50,897 bases of DNA, from NCBI GenBank assembly GCA_017861315.1, contig JAGFXP010000012.1:1-50897 (forward strand), given 5' to 3'. The notes beneath the pieces were generated by a model. It saw only the letters and a program-made list of their open reading frames with translations, had not been told where the DNA came from and did no database searches. This DNA comes from Bacillota bacterium. Its GTDB lineage: Bacteria > Bacillota > Clostridia > Clostridiales > Clostridiaceae. Both the position numbers and the translations under genes were made by a program. The number at the start of each line of letters is the position of its first letter. The stretch's first letter is position 1. This document shows, one piece after another, positions 33,861-42,286 of this stretch.

Positions 33861-34970
33861 ATGACATTGAAGTACAAAAGATCCATTATCGGCTACGACG
33901 CAACATCGTACGTGAGCGAAGATACAGAGATAATTTCGGAAGACGTAAGCAGCGTAATCGACTGCGCCCTGGGCACCAACCCCTTCGGGCATACGAAGCA
34001 TCTTGACTACATAAGCCCTGATCTTTTAAAGAATATTTCCCTTTACCCGGAATACCCCTACAATGCGCTCAAGGACGAGATTGTGAATTACTGGTCAGCG
34101 GCTGCGGCGCTCGACAGAAAGAATATCCAGATAGGAAACGGTTCTGTTTCCATACTCATAAATATAAACAGGATACTTGTCGGAACCGGATCAAAGGTCC
34201 TGGGATGCTGCCCTCAATTCACAGACTACGCATGCGACGTAAAGGCCATGGGGGGAATATTCGATTACGTCCTTCTAAAGGAGGCCAACAACTACAGGTT
34301 CGATGTCAACGATGTACTGGACGCAATCAAGCCTGATTACAAGGTGGTATACCTGGACAACCCGAACAATCCAACCGGCCAGGTCATACCCCTCTCAGAC
34401 ATCCGGCTTATTCTCGAGGCGGCGGTTAAACATGACATATGCGTCATCATAGACGAAGCTTATGCAGATTTCATAACCAGGGAAGAAAGCTCCATATCGC
34501 TCATCGATGAGTATGACAACCTGATTGTCACCAGATCCTTCTCCAAGGGGCTCGGCCTTGCAGGCATGAGGATAGGCTATCTTGTTTCCAGCGTGGAATT
34601 CGGCTCCTACTATACAAAAGGCAATGCACCTTTCTCCATAAGCAACCTCGCCTCCTACATGGCTCAGACAGCGCTCAAGGACGTCGCCTTCGTTAAGGAA
34701 TCCATTGAGAATGTCACAAGAGTTAAGAAGGAAGTTATGGATTCGCTGACCAAGATCAAGGTAATGGAGACAGATCCGAGGGTATCCATAATGCTGCTTA
34801 AATGCGGCAATCCGGACGTTAACCTCTTCGAGCTCTTCCACAAGAACGGCATCGCAACCGAAAGGGGCTCGGATTTCACCGGCCTTTCAAAGAACAGCGT
34901 AAGGTTCAAGGTTCCGAAGGACAGCGAAAGGGTCATCGCCAGGATCATGGATATAGAAAAGTTACTGTAG
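33861..34970 (+). CDS. class I/II aminotransferase, HisC-like (histidinol-phosphate aminotransferase candidate)
   Basis: About 369 residues, fold-type I PLP enzyme. Motifs: ALGTNPFG near the N-terminus, the substrate loop LDNPNNPTGQVIP, IIDEAYADF and the PLP lysine in TRSFSKGLGLAGMRIGY; the C-terminal arginine segment NSVRFKV is also present. These are the motifs of the HisC/CobD group. The nearby his operon lacks hisC, so this gene could supply the transamination of imidazole-acetol phosphate. A threonine-phosphate decarboxylase (CobD-like) or another specificity is not excluded. Two starts are possible (33849 and 33861); GGTG 6 nt before the second favours it. Plus strand, opposite to its neighbours, with a strong terminator after it. 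Confidence 0.8.
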   Translation: MTLKYKRSIIGYDATSYVSEDTEIISEDVSSVIDCALGTNPFGHTKHLDYISPDLLKNISLYPEYPYNALKDEIVNYWSAAAALDRKNIQIGNGSVSILININRILVGTGSKVLGCCPQFTDYACDVKAMGGIFDYVLLKEANNYRFDVNDVLDAIKPDYKVVYLDNPNNPTGQVIPLSDIRLILEAAVKHDICVIIDEAYADFITREESSISLIDEYDNLIVTRSFSKGLGLAGMRIGYLVSSVEFGSYYTKGNAPFSISNLASYMAQTALKDVAFVKESIENVTRVKKEVMDSLTKIKVMETDPRVSIMLLKCGNPDVNLFELFHKNGIATERGSDFTGLSKNSVRFKVPKDSERVIARIMDIEKLL

Positions 34971-34986
34971 AATAGACAGTAAGCAA

Positions 34987-35040
34987 ATAGAAGCAGGCGA
35001 TTGCTGTTCTACGCAATCGCCTGCTTCTATTTTGTCTTTT
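34987..35040 (+). terminator. Rho-independent terminator of the hisC-like gene (convergent with rarA)
   Basis: Perfect 18-bp stem (34987-35004 with 35013-35030), 8-nt loop, then TTTTGTCTTTT on the plus strand. It may also stop rarA from the other side, but the T run there is short. Confidence 0.93.
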
Positions 35041-35042
35041 GC

Positions 35043-36320
35043 CTATCCGTTTTTTATTTTTTCCCAGTATTCCCTTGAAACCTGCTCGTTCTTGTTGATT
35101 CCGGGAACATAGTACTTTTTGTTTTTTATCTTATCGGGCAGATACTGCTGCGGAGCATAGCTGTTCGGATATCCGTGCGGGTAAATGTACCCCTGGCTTC
35201 TGCCGAGCTTCTTCGCACCTGCATAATGTCCGTCCTTGAGGTTCGCGGGTATATCGCCGACATCAGCGGAATCCAGGTCACTCATGGCTGCATCAATCGC
35301 CATGTATGCCGAATTCGATTTCGGCGAGGTCGCCAGAAGGATGACCGCCTCTGCAAGCGGAATCCTTGCTTCTGGAAATCCAAGCTGCAGCGCGCAGTCC
35401 ACACAGGACTTGACTATAGAAACAGCCTGCGGGTAAGCAAGCCCTACGTCCTCAGCTGCGATCACCATCAGCCTTCTGCAGATCGAGAGCAGGTCGCCTG
35501 CCTTGACAAGCCGTGCAAGATAATGAACGGCTGCATCGGCATCGCTTCCCCTTATTGATTTCTGGAAAGCGCTCAGTATGTCGTAATGGTTGTCCCCCAT
35601 CTTATCGTAGTTCAGAGCCTTGTTCTGAAAGCACTCTTTCACAGCATCAATCGTTATGACAAGCCTCCCCAGGGAATCCAGGTTTGTTGTCACCATGGAC
35701 AGCTGCAGCACATTTATGGCCCTTCTCAGGTCACCGGTGCTGCACTCTGCAATATATTCCAGGACATCGTCTTCGCAGATCACCTCTGTGCCCGAATGGT
35801 CTTTCCTTATGATCTCAAGAGCCCTTCTCAGCCCTTTGACTATATCTGTGACCTCAAGCATCTTGAACTCGAAGACTGCCGACCTGCTCAGGAGAGCATT
35901 GTAGACATAAAAATACGGGTTTTCCGTAGTGCTTGCTATGAGGGTGATTTTTCCGTTCTCTGTGTACTCAAGAAGGGACTGCTGCTGTTTCTTGTTGAAA
36001 TTCTGTATCTCGTCCAGGTACAGGAGCACTCCGTTGAGAGTGAGCAGGCTGTCAAGATTGCCGATTATGCTCTTGATGTCGCTGATGGATGCGTTGGTTG
36101 CGTTGAGCTTGTAGAACTTCTTGTCTGTTGCTTTTGCAATAATGTTCGCAACTGTTGTCTTTCCCACTCCGGGAGGACCGAAAAATATCATGTTTGGGAT
36201 CTCTTTTGATTCAAGTATTTTGTTGAGGATCTTGTTTTTGCCTATTATATGGCTCTGACCAGCCACATCATCCAGGCTTTCAGGCCTGATCCTGTCGGCC
36301 AGCGGCTTGTCAAATTTCAT
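35043..36320 (-). CDS. rarA: replication-associated recombination protein A (RarA/MgsA, AAA ATPase)
   Basis: Clamp-loader-like AAA+ ATPase that acts at stalled replication forks. 425 residues. The N-terminus reads PLADRIRPESLDDVAGQSHIIG. Walker A is FFGPPGVGKTTVANIIA, and Walker B is LYLDEIQNFNKKQQQSLL. Sensor 1 is LIASTTENPYF and the sensor-2 region is GDLRRAINVLQLS. The C-terminal tetramerisation domain contains SIRGSDADAAVHYLARLVKAGD and YPHGYPNSYAPQQYLP, both hallmarks of the MgsA family. Ribosome site GGGAGGTG, 4 nt before ATG. It follows the two-TM protein by 15 nt, so it may be the last gene of a four-gene unit. Confidence 0.96.
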   Translation of the reverse strand: MKFDKPLADRIRPESLDDVAGQSHIIGKNKILNKILESKEIPNMIFFGPPGVGKTTVANIIAKATDKKFYKLNATNASISDIKSIIGNLDSLLTLNGVLLYLDEIQNFNKKQQQSLLEYTENGKITLIASTTENPYFYVYNALLSRSAVFEFKMLEVTDIVKGLRRALEIIRKDHSGTEVICEDDVLEYIAECSTGDLRRAINVLQLSMVTTNLDSLGRLVITIDAVKECFQNKALNYDKMGDNHYDILSAFQKSIRGSDADAAVHYLARLVKAGDLLSICRRLMVIAAEDVGLAYPQAVSIVKSCVDCALQLGFPEARIPLAEAVILLATSPKSNSAYMAIDAAMSDLDSADVGDIPANLKDGHYAGAKKLGRSQGYIYPHGYPNSYAPQQYLPDKIKNKKYYVPGINKNEQVSREYWEKIKNG

Positions 36321-36335
36321 GGCGCACCTCCCGTT

Positions 36336-37055
36336 CTATTGGGCGAATGGATTGACTCTGAGTGCCAGCTTATACAGATAAGGGTATTCCTTTTCCAGAT
36401 GCATCATGTACATCACCCAGCTGGACATAAGGCGTCTGTATGCCCTCTCCACATCCACATGAAGATGTCCTATGTCGGAGCTGTCGAAGGTTGATATTTC
36501 CGCCCTTGTCCTGAACTCCTCCAGTATATGGTTTACTGCGAGCAGGAGCTCCGAGAATTCATCCTTCTCGATAAGGCTCGCGTTTGACATAAGCTCAAGC
36601 ATAAAATCCTTTTTCTGAAGCATGAGGTCCTTTATTATGACCAGGTCTTCCGTGCCTTTAGGGGCGCAGTATTTATGCTGCTCAACTGATGCTATGAAGG
36701 CTTTTCTTTTCGCCGCATCCCAGTTTTCTATGTTTTTGAGTTCGCTTTTTACTTTCTCGCAGTCCTTGTCGAACCTAGTTGTAATCCTGATGAGCTCGTA
36801 TCCGACCTCTGTGAAGAATGTCCCGACCAGTGCGTTTGTCTTCCTTGCGATCTCCTGTTTCTCTCTGCTGGACAGGGCCTTCTCTGCAACCACCAGTATA
36901 ATAAAAATATATATAGGCATGTATGCGAGTTCCTCTGCAAACACCACGAAAAGATGGTGGGAATCGCCGAACATAAGGTAGTTTATGAAGTAAAGAACTC
37001 CCGAAAGAGCGAACAATACTGCCCCTATTTTGATTATATCGTTATACTTTTTCAT
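36336..37055 (-). CDS. conserved membrane protein of unknown function (two TM segments)
   Basis: About 239 residues from the ATG at 37055. Two hydrophobic helices near the N-terminus (about residues 8-28, VLFALSGVLYFINYLMF, and 40-60, MPIYIFIILVVAEKAL) enclose a short GDSHHLFVVFAEEL loop. A cytoplasmic helical region of about 175 residues follows, with no recognised catalytic motif. The FFTEVGYELI segment after TM2 recalls an unnamed family of two-helix proteins that I cannot place with certainty. The start overlaps the end of the PHP phosphatase gene by 14 nt, and AAGGAGAGG lies inside that gene, so the two are translationally coupled. No function is assigned. Confidence 0.75.
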   Translation of the reverse strand: MKKYNDIIKIGAVLFALSGVLYFINYLMFGDSHHLFVVFAEELAYMPIYIFIILVVAEKALSSREKQEIARKTNALVGTFFTEVGYELIRITTRFDKDCEKVKSELKNIENWDAAKRKAFIASVEQHKYCAPKGTEDLVIIKDLMLQKKDFMLELMSNASLIEKDEFSELLLAVNHILEEFRTRAEISTFDSSDIGHLHVDVERAYRRLMSSWVMYMMHLEKEYPYLYKLALRVNPFAQ

Positions 37056-37812
37056 ATTCGATTTTCCTCTCCTTGTAGTAAACAATTTTCAGCTTGCAGG
37101 ATTCGGCAAATTCCTTTGCGAGCCTCTCCGCGTTTCCGATCGCTTCCGGCGTGTGCGCGTCGGAGCCTACCGTGACATGCTTACCTCCGAGCTCCGCGTA
37201 CCTCTTGTATATCGGTAGCAGTTTTTCAATTACATCCTTCTTGTCGAACCTTCTGGTGTTCAATTCTATGCTCGTGTCATTGGCAATGAGCATCCTGAAT
37301 ATCTCATCCATGATTTCTGCGTGCTCATGGTAATAGATTTCCTTGTCCTCGTATCTGCCGTATCTCGCGATGTAGTCTATGTGCCCCATGCTGTCCACGA
37401 AGTGGAAATTCTTTACGCATACAAGCATCGCTTGCAGGTATTTGCCGTAAGCTTCGCTCTTCACTTTTCCCTTATAGAAGGCTTCGTAGTACAGATCAAG
37501 GTTGTCCACCACATGGATGGAACCCAGGACAAAGTCGAAAGGATGGCTTTCCACTATCTTTTTCCCTTCCCCGAGGCATTCTTCCGTCATGCCCAGCTCT
37601 AATCCAAGAAGCAGGTCGTCGCTCCTGTACTGGCTGTACTGCTTGAAATATTCGTTGACATCGAATATGAACTCGCCGGGTTTCGGATAATTCAGGTCCA
37701 TATGCTCGGTCAGGATGAGCTGCTTATTGTCAAGCGTTGCTTTCGCCATCGCTTCTTCAAGCTTCATTTTCGAATCCGTCGAAAAATCTGTGTGAACGTG
37801 GGTATCATACAT
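37042..37812 (-). CDS. hisK: PHP-domain histidinol-phosphatase (HisJ/HisK type)
   Basis: 256 residues of the PHP phosphoesterase fold. Metal motifs: HVHTDFS (His5, His7), TEHMD, the glutamate in LLGLELGM, FVLGSIHVVD, and the C-terminal VGSDAHTPEAIG. This arrangement is that of monofunctional PHP histidinol phosphatases, which make histidinol from histidinol phosphate. HisB in this genome is only the dehydratase, so a separate phosphatase is needed and this gene, about 1 kb from the end of the his operon, fits. Other PHP substrates cannot be ruled out. The HisJ/HisK symbol is by analogy. Confidence 0.82.
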   Translation of the reverse strand: MYDTHVHTDFSTDSKMKLEEAMAKATLDNKQLILTEHMDLNYPKPGEFIFDVNEYFKQYSQYRSDDLLLGLELGMTEECLGEGKKIVESHPFDFVLGSIHVVDNLDLYYEAFYKGKVKSEAYGKYLQAMLVCVKNFHFVDSMGHIDYIARYGRYEDKEIYYHEHAEIMDEIFRMLIANDTSIELNTRRFDKKDVIEKLLPIYKRYAELGGKHVTVGSDAHTPEAIGNAERLAKEFAESCKLKIVYYKERKIEYEKV

Positions 37813-37831
37813 ATCTTTTCCCTCCTCTTCT

Positions 37832-38737
37832 TTAGATGTTCATCACGATAAGCGGTATCGTGATCATGGATATTATCGTGGAGATGAAAACGCATCTGGA
37901 TGCGAGCTTTGTATCTCCGTCGAACTTGCTGGCCAGAACCGTTGCGATTACCGCTGCAGGCATTGCTTCTACAGTGACTGCGATTTCCGTGAGCATCTGG
38001 TCTGCATTGAGCAGCCTCAATATGGCCAGGGTGAGCAGAGGTGCAGCGATGAGCCTTACGGCTGAAACGTAGTATACTGCGAATCCCGAAAACACCTCTT
38101 TGAGCTTGATCTCCGCCAGCATGGAGCCCACAATTATCATTGAAAGCGGGGTAGTCATGGAGCCTACGGAAACCAACGCTTTTTCCAGCGGCAGCGGCAT
38201 GCTGAGTGAGAACACGAACATCAGCATGCCTATTGCAGTAGCTATAATTCCCGGATGTGTAATAACCCTTCTCAGGGACTTCAGGTCCTTTTTCCCGGTA
38301 AACAGCATTGATCCGAAGCTGAGCATGAAAATGTTCCAGGGAACGTTGAATACCGCTCCGTAAAAAACACCTATGTTGCCGTACAGCCCGAAAAGAACAG
38401 GGAATCCCATGAAGCCGCTGTTTGAAAAAACAGTCACAAACCTTATGACCTTCCTGGAGCTTTCGCTGAATCTGAAAGCGAAGAACCTGCTCAAGAATAT
38501 AAGCACCGTATGTATAAGCACCGAGTAAAAGAAGATGAGTTTTATGTTTTTCATCATTTCTGCTGAATACTCAAAATTGAAGGAGGTCACTATAAGGCAA
38601 GGCAGAGTTACATTGAGCAGAAAATCAGACAGCTTTGAATTAACCTCCGCGCTCAGCATCCCTTTTTTCCTGGCGATTAAACCCACACCCATTATGAGCG
38701 CCAGTATTATTACCTGGTTTATTATTGTGGCTTTCAT
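37832..38737 (-). CDS. AEC family (auxin efflux carrier type) transporter
   Basis: 301 residues with about ten hydrophobic helices. The N-terminal repeat (ILALIMGVGLIARKKGMLSAEVNSKLSDFLLNVTLPCLIVTSF) and the helix-breaking segment in FVTVFSNSGFMGFPVLFGLYG are typical of the AEC/BART superfamily. Known bacterial members carry malate, malonate or other organic or amino acids; the substrate here is unknown. GGAGGTGAAAGGA precedes the ATG. A 13-bp inverted repeat lies just upstream, and the hisE terminator separates it from the his operon. It may be cotranscribed with the PHP phosphatase 19 nt downstream. Confidence 0.88.
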   Translation of the reverse strand: MKATIINQVIILALIMGVGLIARKKGMLSAEVNSKLSDFLLNVTLPCLIVTSFNFEYSAEMMKNIKLIFFYSVLIHTVLIFLSRFFAFRFSESSRKVIRFVTVFSNSGFMGFPVLFGLYGNIGVFYGAVFNVPWNIFMLSFGSMLFTGKKDLKSLRRVITHPGIIATAIGMLMFVFSLSMPLPLEKALVSVGSMTTPLSMIIVGSMLAEIKLKEVFSGFAVYYVSAVRLIAAPLLTLAILRLLNADQMLTEIAVTVEAMPAAVIATVLASKFDGDTKLASRCVFISTIISMITIPLIVMNI

Positions 38738-38776
38738 AAAGTCCTTTCACCTCCGTTGCAATCAGTCCCATAAAGA

Positions 38777-38812
38777 TTTTACACTTTATGCAGTGAAAAA
38801 TAAAGTGCAAAA
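38777..38812. promoter_or_regulatory. Inverted repeat upstream of the AEC transporter
   Basis: Arms 38777-38789 and 38800-38812 are 13-bp inverted repeats (TTTTACACTTTAT against ATAAAGTGCAAAA, one mismatch) with a 10-nt spacer. A TAAAAT -10-like hexamer lies within one arm, so this is a plausible operator. Confidence 0.5.
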
Positions 38813-38824
38813 TATGCGCTGCAT

Positions 38825-38858
38825 AAAAAAGGACTGCATCTTTGCAGCATGCAATCCT
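38825..38858 (-). terminator. Rho-independent terminator of the his operon
   Basis: Ten-base-pair stem (38830-38839 with 38849-38858, one G-T pair), 9-nt loop, then TTTTT on the minus strand; 14 nt past the hisE stop. Confidence 0.88.
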
Positions 38859-38872
38859 AAAAATTTATATGT

Positions 38873-39208
38873 CTAGTGTATTCCCTGGGTTGTCTTTCTT
38901 TCAGCCTTCTTGTTGCAAATCTTGAGCCTTCTCTTCTCAAGAACATCGACTATCTCTTTCGGTTCTATGCCCATCTCAACCATCAGCACAAGCACGTGGT
39001 AGGCAAGATCGCATATTTCCTGGACCGTCTCTTCCTTGTCGTTGTTCTTGGCGCCAATAATAACCTCGGCACTTTCTTCACCTATTTTTTTCAGTATCTT
39101 GTCCAGACCTTTTTCGAAAAGGTAGCAGGTGTAAGATCCTTCAAAAGGGTCCTTTTTTCTTTCCTCGATAACCTCATACAATCTTTCGATCAGATTCTTT
39201 TCATCCAT
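38873..39208 (-). CDS. hisE: phosphoribosyl-ATP pyrophosphohydrolase
   Basis: Second step of histidine synthesis, hydrolysing PR-ATP to PR-AMP and pyrophosphate. 111 residues, all-helical MazG-like fold with [31 protein letters not shown] and the acidic metal site [13 protein letters not shown]. It is a separate protein rather than a HisIE fusion. Its ATG overlaps the hisI stop by one base (TAATG). Last gene of the operon. Confidence 0.97.
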   Translation of the reverse strand: MDEKNLIERLYEVIEERKKDPFEGSYTCYLFEKGLDKILKKIGEESAEVIIGAKNNDKEETVQEICDLAYHVLVLMVEMGIEPKEIVDVLEKRRLKICNKKAERKTTQGIH

Positions 39209-39567
39209 TATTTATCCTCCTCGTTCCTGTAGAAATTTGTAACTTCCGAATAGAAACAGCTCTTATTACCAGTATGACATGCCGGTCCCACCTGGTCAAC
39301 CTTTATCAGAATCGTGTCCCTGTCGCAGTCTATGAGCATCCCCTTTACGTGCTGGAAATGACCGGATGTAGCACCTTTGTTCCAGAGCTCGTCCCTTGAC
39401 CTGCTGTAGTACCAGGCAGTCCCTGTTTCTATAGTCTTCCTGAAGGATTCCCCGTTCATATATGCCATCATGAGAACCTCACCGGTCCTGTACTCCTGCG
39501 CAATCACGGGGATAAGCCCGTCCTGGAGCTTCAGATCGTTGAAATCCACTACCGTATATTTTTCCAT
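39208..39567 (-). CDS. hisI: phosphoribosyl-AMP cyclohydrolase
   Basis: Third step, opening the adenine ring of PR-AMP. About 119 residues. Zinc- and magnesium-site motifs: [35 protein letters not shown] and [26 protein letters not shown]. Two ATGs are available (39573 and 39567); the second has better spacing from the TTGGAGA ribosome site. It follows hisF by about 13 nt. Confidence 0.97.
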   Translation of the reverse strand: MEKYTVVDFNDLKLQDGLIPVIAQEYRTGEVLMMAYMNGESFRKTIETGTAWYYSRSRDELWNKGATSGHFQHVKGMLIDCDRDTILIKVDQVGPACHTGNKSCFYSEVTNFYRNEEDK

Positions 39568-39580
39568 CGCCATTCTCCAA

Positions 39581-40342
39581 TCATATTCTCACTGATACGC
39601 CCATCTTGTCCAGATACTCTTTCACTTCTTTTATGCTGAGCTCCCTGTAATGGAACAGCGAGGCGGCAAGCGCAGCATCTGCTCCGCTCTTGTCGAACAC
39701 TTCGAAGAAGTCCTCTATCTTGCCGCAGCCTCCCGAAGCGATCACAGGTATGTTGACCGCCGAGGACACCGCCTTCGTAAGCGCTATGTCGTAGCCGGCC
39801 TTGGTGCCGTCTGCATCCATGCTGGTCAGCAGGATCTCTCCCGCTCCGAGGCTCTCCGCTTTTTTGACCCATTCAAGAGCGTCGAGTCCAGTGTCGACTC
39901 TTCCGCCGTTAATATATACATTCCAGCCTGATTTGTCGTCTCTCATCTTTGCATCCACAGCTACGACCACGCACTGTGCACCGTATCTGTCTGAGGCCTC
40001 CTTGACAAGCTGCGGATTCCTTATGGCTGCTGAATTGAGGGAGACCTTGTCCGCCCCTGCCCTGAGTATGTTCTTTATATCCTCCAGGCTGGAGATCCCT
40101 CCTCCTACAGTAAGCGGTATGAACACCTTTTCCGCTGTCCTTTTAACCACATCGATCATGGTCTTCCTTCCTTCGTTTGAAGCTGTGATATCAAGGAAAA
40201 CCAGCTCGTCGGCGCCTTCCCTGTTGTAGAACTCCGCGATTTCCACCGGGTCGCCTACATCCTTGAGATTGACGAAATTGACTCCTTTTACAACTCTGCC
40301 CATGTTAACATCGAGGCAGGGTATTATTCTCTTTGTGAGCAT
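39581..40342 (-). CDS. hisF: imidazole glycerol phosphate synthase, cyclase subunit
   Basis: TIM-barrel subunit that joins the ammonia made by HisH to PRFAR, giving imidazole glycerol phosphate and AICAR. 253 residues. The N-terminal [19 protein letters not shown] carries the catalytic Asp11; the second catalytic aspartate is in [17 protein letters not shown], and phosphate sites are GGGISS and ASGGCG. The frame opens at 40429, but GGAGG 6 nt before the ATG at 40342 and the hisA stop just ahead fix the start. Confidence 0.98.
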   Translation of the reverse strand: MLTKRIIPCLDVNMGRVVKGVNFVNLKDVGDPVEIAEFYNREGADELVFLDITASNEGRKTMIDVVKRTAEKVFIPLTVGGGISSLEDIKNILRAGADKVSLNSAAIRNPQLVKEASDRYGAQCVVVAVDAKMRDDKSGWNVYINGGRVDTGLDALEWVKKAESLGAGEILLTSMDADGTKAGYDIALTKAVSSAVNIPVIASGGCGKIEDFFEVFDKSGADAALAASLFHYRELSIKEVKEYLDKMGVSVRI

Positions 40343-40343
40343 A

Positions 40344-41063
40344 TTACGCCTCCTTTCCAGCCTTGATAGCTTCTTTAAGATCCAGGTAGCCCGAGTATAT
40401 GGCTTTTCCAGTAATAGCGCCGTATACACCCAGGTTTCTGATATTTACTATGTCGTTGACATCCTTTATTCCGCCTGAAGCTATGATGTCGCAGCCTACG
40501 CTGCTGTTTATCTCCTCGAGCTGTTCAAGGTTCGGTCCTGTGAGTGTGCCGTCCCTGCTTATGTCAGTGAATATTATGGTTCCCACTCCGATCTGCTCCA
40601 TTGTCTTAGCAAATTCGATGTAGTCAACATCGCTTACCTTGATCCATCCTTCAACGGCTACCTTCCTGTTGTTTGCATCTATGCCTACTACAATCCTCTT
40701 GCCGTATTTCTTGACAGCCTCAACCACCAGTTCCTTGTTGTTCAGTGCCGATGTTCCAAGGATGACCCTGTTGATGCCGATTCCAAGCAGCTTGTCTATG
40801 GTATCCAGGCTCCTTATTCCTCCGCCAAGCTGGACAGGTATATCGATGTTCTTCAGTATCTCTGAGATTGTCCTGAGATTGCCTGATTCGCCTTTCAAAG
40901 CACCGTCAAGGTCAACCATGTGCAGGAATTCTGCCCCGTCATCCTGAAAGCCTTTTGCCGTCTGTATTATGTCCGTTGAGACTACCTCTTTCTTTGAAAA
41001 TTCACCTTTATACAGGCGCACCGCCTGACCGTCCTTTATATCGATAGCCGGAAATATTATCAT
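40344..41063 (-). CDS. hisA: ProFAR isomerase (HisA)
   Basis: Amadori isomerase that converts ProFAR to PRFAR. 239-residue TIM barrel paralogous to HisF. It has [19 protein letters not shown] with the catalytic aspartate, the QLGGGIRS phosphate loop, and [20 protein letters not shown] carrying the second catalytic aspartate. Ribosome site GGGGAGAA. It follows hisH by 14 nt. Confidence 0.98.
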   Translation of the reverse strand: MIIFPAIDIKDGQAVRLYKGEFSKKEVVSTDIIQTAKGFQDDGAEFLHMVDLDGALKGESGNLRTISEILKNIDIPVQLGGGIRSLDTIDKLLGIGINRVILGTSALNNKELVVEAVKKYGKRIVVGIDANNRKVAVEGWIKVSDVDYIEFAKTMEQIGVGTIIFTDISRDGTLTGPNLEQLEEINSSVGCDIIASGGIKDVNDIVNIRNLGVYGAITGKAIYSGYLDLKEAIKAGKEA

Positions 41064-41077
41064 CAGTTATTCTCCCC

Positions 41078-41689
41078 TTATGACAGTTTTGTCAGTTTGA
41101 CAAAATTCGCCAGTATTTTCATGCCGAGTTCGCCGCTCTTTTCAGGATGGAACTGGGTTCCGTAAACATTGCCCCTGCTTACTACAGCCGGGATCTCCGT
41201 TCCGTATACAGCGACCGCATTGATATCTTCCTCATCCATCCCAACTGCAAGGTATGAGTGAACGAAGTATGCGAATTCGCCGTCCCTGACTCCCTCCAGC
41301 ACCCTGCACATTTTCTTTATTTCGAGGTCGTTCCAGCCCATGTGAGGTATTTTCAGATCGCCGGTTATCCGGGTAACCCTTCCCTTCAGGAGGCCCAGGC
41401 CTTTGCAGACCCTCACCTCATCGCTTTCCTCGAAGAGCAGCTGCATCCCAAGACAAATGCCCAGGAGAGGCTTGCCGGCAGCCGTAAATTCCTTTATCAG
41501 CTTGTCCAGGCCTTTTGATTCAATGTTATCTATGGCATCCGGAAATGCTCCGACTCCCGGAAGGATTATCCCGTCACACTTGAGCAGCGTTTCGTAATCG
41601 TTGGTTATCACAGGGTTTTCGCCGAACAGCTCCAGAGCTTTCTGGACGCTCCTCAGGTTGCCCATGCCGTAGTCAATTATCCCTATCAT
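41078..41689 (-). CDS. hisH: imidazole glycerol phosphate synthase, glutaminase subunit
   Basis: Class I glutamine amidotransferase that feeds ammonia to HisF. 203 residues. IDYGMGNLRSVQKALE at the N-terminus, the nucleophile cysteine in LLGICLGMQLLFE, and the His-Glu pair in YGTQFHPEKSGELG. Its ATG overlaps the hisB stop by one base. Confidence 0.98.
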   Translation of the reverse strand: MIGIIDYGMGNLRSVQKALELFGENPVITNDYETLLKCDGIILPGVGAFPDAIDNIESKGLDKLIKEFTAAGKPLLGICLGMQLLFEESDEVRVCKGLGLLKGRVTRITGDLKIPHMGWNDLEIKKMCRVLEGVRDGEFAYFVHSYLAVGMDEEDINAVAVYGTEIPAVVSRGNVYGTQFHPEKSGELGMKILANFVKLTKLS

Positions 41690-42282
41690 TATATAACCCC
41701 TTTCGTAGTCATCGGTCCTTCCACTCTCTCATCGAAGCTGGCAGCTTCCCTGAGAGCCCTGCCGAAGGCTTTAAAGACAGCCTCAATTATGTGGTGGGAG
41801 TTGCTGCCGTACATAAGCTTTATGTGCAGCGTCAGCCCGGCATTGAAGGCGACCGCCCTGAAGAACTCCTCCACAAGCTCGGTATCGAATTCCCCGACCT
41901 TCTGTGCAGGGATGCCGCAGTCGAATACGAGGAAGGGCCTGCCGCTTATATCGACGCAAACCATTGCCAAAGCTTCATCCATAGGCAGGAAGCATGTCCC
42001 GTACCTTCTGAGTCCGTTCTTGTCCCTGAGCGCTTCCGCTAGGCATTTGCCGAGGGATATACCTATATCCTCAACGGTGTGGTGGTAATCCACGTTCACG
42101 TCCCCTGCAGCCTTAACCTCAAGATCCATGATGCCGTGCTTCGAGAACAGGGCCAGCATGTGGTCAAGGAATCCCACGCCTGTATCGATGGCGGATCTTC
42201 CTGTTCCGTCCACATCTATCTTAACGGATATGTCTGTCTCGTAGGTTGATCTTTTTATTTCACTGCTCCTGACCTTTTTCAT
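41689..42282 (-). CDS. hisB: imidazoleglycerol-phosphate dehydratase
   Basis: Manganese enzyme that dehydrates imidazole glycerol phosphate. 197 residues, monofunctional, with no phosphatase domain. Metal-binding repeats: GVGFLDHMLALFSKHG, DYHHTVEDIGISLG and SNSHHIIEAVFKAFGRAL. A TTG one codon upstream is in frame, but the ATG at 42282 has the better spacing from GAGGTGA. The lack of a phosphatase domain means histidinol phosphate must be hydrolysed by another protein; see the PHP gene near 37.4 kb. hisC is usually found near this position but is absent. Confidence 0.97.
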   Translation of the reverse strand: MKKVRSSEIKRSTYETDISVKIDVDGTGRSAIDTGVGFLDHMLALFSKHGIMDLEVKAAGDVNVDYHHTVEDIGISLGKCLAEALRDKNGLRRYGTCFLPMDEALAMVCVDISGRPFLVFDCGIPAQKVGEFDTELVEEFFRAVAFNAGLTLHIKLMYGSNSHHIIEAVFKAFGRALREAASFDERVEGPMTTKGVI

Positions 42283-42286
42283 CAAA

